A DNA stretch of 10,297 bases from positions 1 through 10,297 of the forward strand of contig CALMRL010000187.1 in assembly GCA_937873345.1 (NCBI GenBank), read 5' to 3'. This document shows positions 5,891-10,297 of this stretch, piece by piece (positions within the stretch are counted from its first letter, which is position 1; every line of letters starts with the position of its first letter). This DNA comes from an uncultured Beijerinckiaceae bacterium. Lineage in GTDB: Bacteria > Pseudomonadota > Alphaproteobacteria > Rhizobiales > Beijerinckiaceae. A model generated the notes under the pieces. The model worked only from the letters and a program-made list of their open reading frames with translations, did no database searches and was not told where the DNA came from. A program made the position numbers and the translations under genes.

Positions 5891-5911
5891 CTTCTTTCAA
5901 ATGACGAAACG
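5883..5911 (+). promoter_or_regulatory. Second inverted repeat upstream of the acyltransferase
   Basis: CGTTTCGT (5883-5890) and ACGAAACG (5904-5911) are perfect inverted 8-mers separated by 13 bp, starting one base after the preceding stem and ending 17 bp before the acyltransferase ATG. The spacing and AT-rich composition, unusual for this window, would suit a regulator binding site or a leader hairpin. No -35/-10 pair is clear. Confidence 0.4.
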
Positions 5912-5928
5912 CGAGGACCGAGGCGACG

Positions 5929-6918
5929 ATGGCTCAACAGCAGGGACGGACGGAAATCTCGAGCCTGACCGGTATGCGCGGCCTCGCTGCGCTCTGGGTC
6001 ATCGGCTTCCACTGCCACACCCTGCTGCCGTCGCACCCTCTTCCCGAGAAGCCTTTCGGCTGGGGCTATCTCGGCGTCGACGTTTTCTTCGTGCTCAGCG
6101 GCTACATGCTCGCGAGCCTCTATCCTCGCCTCGACATCGCCGCGGGCGGGACGTTCTTTCTTCGGCGCGTCTGCAGGATCTATCCGCTGCACCTCGCGAT
6201 CATGGCATGCCTGGGCCTCATCGCCTGCCTCGCCTCCCTCAGGTGGGCGCACACGCCGTACTATTCGCCAGACACCTTCCTCCCCGTCCTCTCGCTGCTG
6301 CAGGTCCCGCTCGGCCGAACCGGCTGGAACGACCCCGCATGGTCGATCTCGGTCGAGATGATCTGCTACCTGTCGCTGCCCCTCGCGCTGCCCGTCATCG
6401 CGACGATCGGCGGTCGGCGGTGCGCGGCGATCGCGACGGCCCTGCTGTGCTGCGACGCGTCGCTGCTGGCGATCGCCGGGCCGCAGGGCGTCCTCGACTC
6501 GGTGCCGCAACTCTCGGGCTGGTTCCCGATCGTGCGCGGCGCCCTGGGTTTCTATGCCGGGTGCTGCGCATCGCGCGTCCTCGCGCTGCGCTGCTTCGAG
6601 TCCCGCGCCTGGGCGCCGCTATGCTGGCGGCCGATCGTCTTCGTGGGTGAGATCTCGTTCTCGCTGTACCTGATCCACCAGCCGATCCTGTCGCTCGGAA
6701 AACGCCTCGATCCCATCCTCGCCGGGCACAGCGCCTCCGTGCTGCTCCTGCCGTGCCTCGGCTGCATCGTCCTCGCGCTCTCGATCCTGACCTATCGATG
6801 CATCGAGCAGCCCGGCCGCGGCATACCTGGGATCATCGCACGTCGGCGAGCGGCGCGAGTCCTCGCCGTCCGGGAGGCGACCGGCACCATGGGCGACGTG
6901 CCGGCGCACGGCTCGTAG
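5929..6918 (+). CDS. Membrane acyltransferase, acyltransferase-3 (OafA/YrhL-like) family
   Basis: This 329-residue integral membrane protein belongs to the acyltransferase-3 group, which O-acylates sugars of lipopolysaccharide, exopolysaccharide, peptidoglycan or other envelope glycans. It has the R-x10-H motif in TGMRGLAALWVIGFHCH (Arg17, His28), GYLGVDVFFVLSGYMLA (47-62), FFLRRVCRIYPLHL (77-89), PAWSISVEM (136-144) and GEISFSLYLIHQP (240-252). About ten hydrophobic segments are present. The length is typical for a stand-alone member without a C-terminal SGNH domain. It contains about fifteen cysteines, more than usual. ATG at 5929 follows GAGG with a 5-nt spacer. It has no glycan-synthesis neighbours and converges on trpS with a 17-bp gap, so its acceptor cannot be deduced. 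Confidence 0.92.
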   Translation: MAQQQGRTEISSLTGMRGLAALWVIGFHCHTLLPSHPLPEKPFGWGYLGVDVFFVLSGYMLASLYPRLDIAAGGTFFLRRVCRIYPLHLAIMACLGLIACLASLRWAHTPYYSPDTFLPVLSLLQVPLGRTGWNDPAWSISVEMICYLSLPLALPVIATIGGRRCAAIATALLCCDASLLAIAGPQGVLDSVPQLSGWFPIVRGALGFYAGCCASRVLALRCFESRAWAPLCWRPIVFVGEISFSLYLIHQPILSLGKRLDPILAGHSASVLLLPCLGCIVLALSILTYRCIEQPGRGIPGIIARRRAARVLAVREATGTMGDVPAHGS

Positions 6919-6935
6919 CAGCCGGCGCCCTTCCG

Positions 6936-8015
6936 TCACCGCCCCGGCGTCCGCACCATCCCGACGATGTCCTTCACCCCGTCCATCGTCTCGCGCGCGA
7001 TCACCCTCGCCCGCGCGGCGCCGTCGGCGAGCACGGCGTCGATCGCTTGCGGGTCGGCGACGAGCCGCTTCATCTCGGCCGCGATCGGGGCGAGCGTTGC
7101 CACCGCGCGATCGGCGAGCGCGCCCTTGAAGGTCGAGAACTGCGCGTTGCCGTAGTCCGCCAGCACCTCCTCCCTGGTCTGGCCGTTCAGCGCGGCGAAG
7201 ATGCCGACGAGGTTGTCGGCCTCCGGCCGCCCAGCGAGCCCGGCGACCTCGGAGGGCAGCGGGTCGGGGTCGGTGCGCGCCTTGCGGATCTTGGAGGCGA
7301 TGGCGTCGGCGTCGTCGGTCAGGTTGATGCGCGAGTTGTCGCTCGGGTCCGACTTCGACATCTTCTTCGTGCCGTCGCGCAGGCTCATCACCCGCGTCGC
7401 CGGCCCGTGGATCAGCGGCTCGGGTAGGGGAAAGTAGGCGAGCGCCGTCCCGCCCTCGCCCGTCGGCTGCTCGACGCCCAATCCTCGCGCCGCGATGCTC
7501 GCGGTGAAGTCCTGGTTGAACTTCTGCGCGACGTCGCGGGCAAGCTCCAGGTGCTGCTTCTGGTCCTCGCCGACGGGGACGTGGGTGGCGCGATAGGCCA
7601 GCACGTCGGCGGCCATCAGCACGGGATAGCTGTAGAGCCCGACGCTCGCCTGCTCGCGGTCCTTGCCGGCCTTCTCCTTGAACTGCGTCATCCGGTTCAT
7701 CCAGCCGATGCGCGCGGTGCAGTTCAGCACCCAGGCGAGTTCGGCGTGCTCGGCGACCTGGCTCTGGTTGAAGACGATGTGACGCTTCGCATCGATGCCC
7801 GAGGCGAGGAACGCCGCCGTCACCTCGCGGATCGAGCGGGTGAGGTCTTGCGGGTCCTGCGGCACGGTGATGGCGTGGAGGTCAACGACGCAGAACACGC
7901 AGTCGTAGCGCGCCTGCAACTCGACCCAGCGGGTGATCGCACCGAGGTAGTTGCCGAGGTGCAGGTTGCCGGTCGGCTGCACGCCGGAGAACACGCGCTG
8001 GGGGAAGGAGGCCAT
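6936..8015 (-). CDS. trpS: Tryptophanyl-tRNA synthetase
   Basis: A class I aminoacyl-tRNA synthetase that charges tRNA(Trp) with tryptophan using ATP. The 359-residue protein starts directly with the family's FSGVQPTGNLHLGNYLGA, where HLGN (19-22) is the HIGH-type signature. It goes on with CVVDLHAIT, the VGLYSYPVLMAADVLAYRA segment, VGEDQKQHLELARDVA (148-163) and the KMSKS loop (218-222). The length is slightly above the usual 330-350 because of a short insertion around residues 176-192 (RGLGVEQPTGEGG...). The ATG at 8015 is conserved in position, but its ribosome binding site is poor. A good promoter lies just upstream at 8052-8080. The gene is convergent with the acyltransferase and divergent from the Uma2-type gene. 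Confidence 0.97.
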   Translation of the reverse strand: MASFPQRVFSGVQPTGNLHLGNYLGAITRWVELQARYDCVFCVVDLHAITVPQDPQDLTRSIREVTAAFLASGIDAKRHIVFNQSQVAEHAELAWVLNCTARIGWMNRMTQFKEKAGKDREQASVGLYSYPVLMAADVLAYRATHVPVGEDQKQHLELARDVAQKFNQDFTASIAARGLGVEQPTGEGGTALAYFPLPEPLIHGPATRVMSLRDGTKKMSKSDPSDNSRINLTDDADAIASKIRKARTDPDPLPSEVAGLAGRPEADNLVGIFAALNGQTREEVLADYGNAQFSTFKGALADRAVATLAPIAAEMKRLVADPQAIDAVLADGAARARVIARETMDGVKDIVGMVRTPGR

Positions 8016-8051
8016 CGGGACGGAGCTTCAGGTCCGAGGTGGGAGGCGGCG

Positions 8052-8080
8052 CTTATCGCGCGGGCGGCGGACGCTGGCAA
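8052..8080 (-). promoter_or_regulatory. Candidate sigma-70-type promoter of trpS
   Basis: On the minus strand TTGCCA (8080-8075) and GATAAG (8057-8052) are separated by exactly 17 nt, each matching four of six consensus bases. The start of transcription would fall about 30 nt before the trpS ATG. No Trp-codon leader peptide or T-box structure is visible in so short a leader. Confidence 0.5.
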
Positions 8081-8153
8081 TCGCACCCGCCTTCACGCGC
8101 GCGACCGTCTTCTCTTCGCGCGCGGCCATCTTCCGGTCGCCCGGCCTCGGTGA

Positions 8154-8159
8154 TATCGT
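8154..8159 (+). promoter_or_regulatory. Possible -10 element very close to the Uma2-type gene start
   Basis: TATCGT ends 6 nt before the ATG, so transcription would start at or next to the start codon. No ribosome binding site precedes the ATG, which agrees with a leaderless message. The -35 at the right distance (TTCCGG) is poor, so this is tentative. Confidence 0.25.
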
Positions 8160-8165
8160 GCCCGC

Positions 8166-8744
8166 ATGACCATCGCCGTGACCCGAGCCGCGGAAGGCCT
8201 GGACCGCCGCGCCTTCACCGTCGCCGCCTTCGAGCGGATGGCGGAGTTCGGCATCTTCGGACCCGACGAAAGGCTGGAGTTGATCGGCGGGGAGGTGGTG
8301 CCCATGGCCTCCAAAGGTTCGCGGCACGAGGGGATCAAGGCCTCGCTCACCTACCGGTGGGGCCGTACTTGCCCCGACGGCTTCATGTTCGTGCCCGAGA
8401 CCGGCCTCCGTCTCGACGAGCACACCTATCTCGAACCCGACTTCATCGTCTTCGCACGCTCCAAGCGGCTTGCGGAGGTGAAGGGGCCCGACATCCTGCT
8501 CACGATCGAGGTCGCCGACTCCTCGCTCGACTACGACCTGCGCCGCAAGCCGCTGGTCTATGCCGGTTTCGGCGTCCGCGAACTCTGGGTGATCGACGCG
8601 GCGCGGCGCACGGTCCATCGTCACCGCGAGCCCAGTTCGTCGGGCTACGCCGCAGTGGACGAGGCGTCCGCCGCGACGCATCTCCTCCCCGCCTTCGCCC
8701 CGTCCGCCTTCGGCTTCGCGCTCGACGAGCTGGAGGAGATCTGA
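8166..8744 (+). CDS. Uma2 family (DUF820) putative restriction-endonuclease-like protein
   Basis: The 192-residue protein has the Uma2/DUF820 layout, a PD-(D/E)XK-type nuclease fold that is widespread but functionally poorly known. Seen in order: ERLELIGGEVVPMA with the N-terminal acidic residue (about Glu39), SRHEGIKASL, the YLEPDFIVF strand with Asp92, LLTIEVADSS with Glu115, and DYDLRRKPLVYAGFGVRELWVID with Lys128. The acidic residues and the lysine placed on the following helix match the family's active-site pattern, so the fold should be catalytically intact. The ATG lacks a clear ribosome binding site. The gene sits alone between trpS and hrcA with no methylase, toxin or transposon gene near. 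Such genes are often present in many scattered copies; no specific role is inferred. Confidence 0.88.
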   Translation: MTIAVTRAAEGLDRRAFTVAAFERMAEFGIFGPDERLELIGGEVVPMASKGSRHEGIKASLTYRWGRTCPDGFMFVPETGLRLDEHTYLEPDFIVFARSKRLAEVKGPDILLTIEVADSSLDYDLRRKPLVYAGFGVRELWVIDAARRTVHRHREPSSSGYAAVDEASAATHLLPAFAPSAFGFALDELEEI

Positions 8745-8752
8745 GGGACGCC

Positions 8753-8780
8753 TTGCCAGCGCCGACACGGCACGTAGACT
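8753..8780 (+). promoter_or_regulatory. Candidate promoter placing the hrcA transcript start at its ATG
   Basis: TTGCCA (8753-8758) and TAGACT (8775-8780) are separated by 16 nt. The -10 ends 7 nt before the hrcA ATG, so transcription should start at 8787 or 8788, making the message leaderless. No ribosome binding site precedes the ATG, in agreement. No CIRCE operator (TTAGCACTC-N9-GAGTGCTAA) is present here. Confidence 0.45.
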
Positions 8781-8787
8781 CGGCGCA

Positions 8788-9897
8788 ATGACCACGCCAT
8801 TCGAACAGGCCGCGCAAGAGACCCTCGGCAGCGCCGGACGGCTGGGCAGCTTCAACCAGCGCTCCCTCGACATCTTCCGCCGCATCGTCGAGAGCTATCT
8901 CGCCACCGGCGAACCCGTCGGCTCGCGCAACCTCTCGCTGCTGCTGCCGACGCCGCTGTCGCCGGCCTCGGTGCGCAACGTGATGCAGGCGCTGGAAGAG
9001 AGCGGGCTGATCTTCGCGCCCCACACCTCCGCCGGCCGGCTACCGACCGAGACGGGGCTGCGCTTCTTCGTCGACGCCCTCCTGGAGATCGGCGACATCG
9101 ATGAGGCCGAGCGCCGCCGCATCGAGGCGCAGATCGGCACGGGGCGCGACAGGTTGGGGCACGACCGCTCCTTCGAGGCGGTGCTCACCGAGGCCACCAC
9201 CATGCTGTCGGGCATGACGCGCGGCGCCGGCGTGGTGGTGACCACCAAGGACAATCTGCGGCTTCGCCAGATCGAGTTCATCCGCCTCGATGCCGAGCGG
9301 GCGCTGGCGGTGCTCGTCTCCGAGGACGGCGGCGTCGAGAACCGCGTGGTGCCGATCACCGGCGACCTGCCCTCCTCGGCGCTCACCGAAGCGGCGAACT
9401 ACCTCAACGCGCGCATCCGCGGCCGCACGCTGACGCAGCTGAAGTGCGAGGTCGAGGCCGCGCGGGCCGCGGCCGAGAAGGAGCTTGGCGATCTCACGGC
9501 GCGCCTCGTCGACGCCGGCCTCGCCTCCTGGGCGGAGGGGCGCGGGCAAGCGCAGCTGATCGTGCGCGGGCAGGCCAACCTGCTCACCGACCTGCGCGCC
9601 GCCGAGGACCTGGAGCGCATCCGCCTGCTGTTCGACGACCTGGAAACCAAGCGCGACGTCATCGACATCCTTGCCCGCGCCGAGGATGGCGAGGGCGTGC
9701 GCATCTTCATCGGCTCGGAGAACAAGCTGTTCTCGCTGTCGGGCTCCTCGATGATCGCGGCGCCGTTCCGCGACGGGCAGCAGCGCATCGTCGGCGTGCT
9801 CGGGGTGATCGGCCCGACGCGGCTCAATTACGCGCGCATCGTCCCGATGGTCGATTACACCTCGAAGCTGCTCGCCCGCATGGTGTCGCGCGGCTGA
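8788..9897 (+). CDS. hrcA: Heat-inducible transcription repressor HrcA
   Basis: HrcA represses chaperone operons such as groESL by binding CIRCE operators and is itself stabilised by GroEL. The 369-residue protein has the N-terminal winged helix (about 23-95): NQRSLDIFRRIVESYLATGEPVGSRNLS, LSPASVRNVMQALEESGLI and HTSAGRLPTETGLRFFVD, all family hallmarks. The central and C-terminal parts include AGVVVTTKDNLRLRQIEFIRLD, RIFIGSEN and GVLGVIGPTRLNYARIVPMVDY, the dimerisation/GAF-like region. Length is normal. The ATG at 8788 lacks a ribosome binding site but sits 7 nt from a -10 element. The gene follows the Uma2-type gene by 43 bp. The next gene is not grpE, which commonly follows hrcA. With no CIRCE here, the gene appears not to autoregulate through that operator. 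Confidence 0.97.
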   Translation: MTTPFEQAAQETLGSAGRLGSFNQRSLDIFRRIVESYLATGEPVGSRNLSLLLPTPLSPASVRNVMQALEESGLIFAPHTSAGRLPTETGLRFFVDALLEIGDIDEAERRRIEAQIGTGRDRLGHDRSFEAVLTEATTMLSGMTRGAGVVVTTKDNLRLRQIEFIRLDAERALAVLVSEDGGVENRVVPITGDLPSSALTEAANYLNARIRGRTLTQLKCEVEAARAAAEKELGDLTARLVDAGLASWAEGRGQAQLIVRGQANLLTDLRAAEDLERIRLLFDDLETKRDVIDILARAEDGEGVRIFIGSENKLFSLSGSSMIAAPFRDGQQRIVGVLGVIGPTRLNYARIVPMVDYTSKLLARMVSRG

Positions 9898-9934
9898 GAT
9901 CACCGTCGCCCGCCGCTTTTGCCGTGGGCGATGC

Positions 9935-9963
9935 TTGCCGCGGCAGTATCGCGGACCCATAAG
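9935..9963 (+). promoter_or_regulatory. Candidate promoter of the exported Pro/Ala-rich protein gene
   Basis: TTGCCG (9935-9940) and CATAAG (9958-9963) are separated by 17 nt in the 74-bp gap after hrcA. The predicted start would fall only one or two bases before the ATG at 9972. However, AAGGG at 9961-9965 also makes a plausible ribosome binding site 6 nt from that ATG, so read-through from hrcA is equally possible. Confidence 0.3.
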
Positions 9964-9971
9964 GGCGATCA

Positions 9972-10297
9972 ATGCAGAAGAAATCGGGGATCGGCATGCC
10001 GCACTTCGCCCAACGCCGCGCGGCAACACCGCGGTTTTCGAGGCGGCGGCGCAATCTCTTGCCGAAACTTCCCGGTTTTTGCGGGATAATACTCCCGGTC
10101 ATCGTCTGCGGCTCGCTGGCGACCGGTGCAGCGGCCATCGAGCCCGCCAGGGCCGATCCGCCGGCGGCCTCCCCTGCCCCGACGAGCGAGGCCGTCCACC
10201 CTGCGCCGACGGCCACAGCACCGGCGTCGCCGGCCGCTCCGGTCAACCCCGCGCCGGCGGCCATCCCTTCACCGACCGCGGTCGACGCCTCCCCTAC
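9972..10297 (+). CDS. Exported Pro/Ala-rich protein, N-terminal part (runs off window)
   Basis: The frame is open from ATG 9972 to the window end, 108 complete codons. It starts with a long basic region (RRAATPRFSRRRRN), then a hydrophobic segment (about residues 42-59: GIILPVIVCGSLATGAAA), then an AxA-type site near EPARA-D. After that the sequence is low-complexity Pro/Ala/Thr/Ser, as in PAPTATAPASPAAPVNPAPA. This resembles a signal peptide or membrane anchor followed by a periplasmic spacer, as found in cell-wall enzymes and envelope proteins whose functional domain comes later. AAGGG 6 nt upstream supports the start; an in-frame Met at codon 9 is an alternative. The functional domain is not in view, so no role is assigned. 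Confidence 0.7.
   Translation, partial: MQKKSGIGMPHFAQRRAATPRFSRRRRNLLPKLPGFCGIILPVIVCGSLATGAAAIEPARADPPAASPAPTSEAVHPAPTATAPASPAAPVNPAPAAIPSPTAVDASP

Noticed and set aside
4630..6510. 626-codon open frame on the minus strand
   Set aside because: It is antisense to the Yellow-like gene and the acyltransferase, both with clear family motifs. Its product is Arg/His/Gly-rich with no domain, as expected from GC-rich antisense frames.
8745..8787. CIRCE operator upstream of hrcA
   Set aside because: No TTAGCACTC or GAGTGCTAA half-site, nor an approximate pair, is present in the gap.
9040..10029. 329-codon minus-strand frame
   Set aside because: It is antisense to hrcA, whose identity is certain; its composition is typical of a shadow frame.
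1..10297. CRISPR arrays, tRNA/rRNA genes, insertion sequences, attachment sites
   Set aside because: No regularly spaced direct repeats, tRNA-like folds, transposase or integrase motifs, or terminal inverted repeats with target duplications were seen on either strand.

Overview
The window is chromosomal DNA of a very GC-rich bacterium, most likely an alphaproteobacterium. The main reasons are a DUF2852-family gene, a dps gene preceded by a good match to the alphaproteobacterial general-stress (EcfG-type) promoter, an mtnP-apt gene pair, and the GC-saturated codons that open long spurious antisense reading frames everywhere. A Rhodospirillales/Acetobacteraceae-like source would fit, but the sequence alone does not settle the family. 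There is no transposase, integrase, CRISPR array, tRNA or rRNA gene.

Region by region: the left edge holds the C-terminal part of a gluconokinase (+) that has no stop codon where the family ends. Tandem hairpins follow, and then dps (-), an iron-oxidising DNA-protection protein. A divergent spacer of about 240 bp carries the dps stress promoter and precedes a DUF2852 protein (+). Next comes a leftward unit read from 4384 down to 1756: a 70-residue membrane protein, methylthioadenosine phosphorylase (mtnP), adenine phosphoribosyltransferase (apt) and a periplasmic substrate-binding protein. The last three genes overlap at ATGA and TGATG junctions. MtnP releases adenine from methylthioadenosine and Apt returns it to AMP, so the core of this unit is purine and methylthioadenosine salvage.

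A second divergent spacer leads to a secreted protein related to the major royal jelly/Yellow family (+). Two tandem inverted repeats follow, then a membrane acyltransferase of the OafA/acyltransferase-3 type (+). Convergent to it is trpS (-), with its own recognisable promoter. The right part holds a Uma2-family (DUF820) putative nuclease (+), the heat-shock repressor gene hrcA (+) and the start of an exported Pro/Ala-rich protein that runs off the window.

I see no obviously new multi-gene system. The points most worth a second look are the stop-less gluconokinase frame lying antisense to dps, the EcfG-like dps promoter, the promoter elements placed so close to start codons that hrcA (and perhaps its neighbours) would be leaderless, the substrate-binding protein coupled to adenine salvage without a permease, and the tandem inverted repeats before the acyltransferase.
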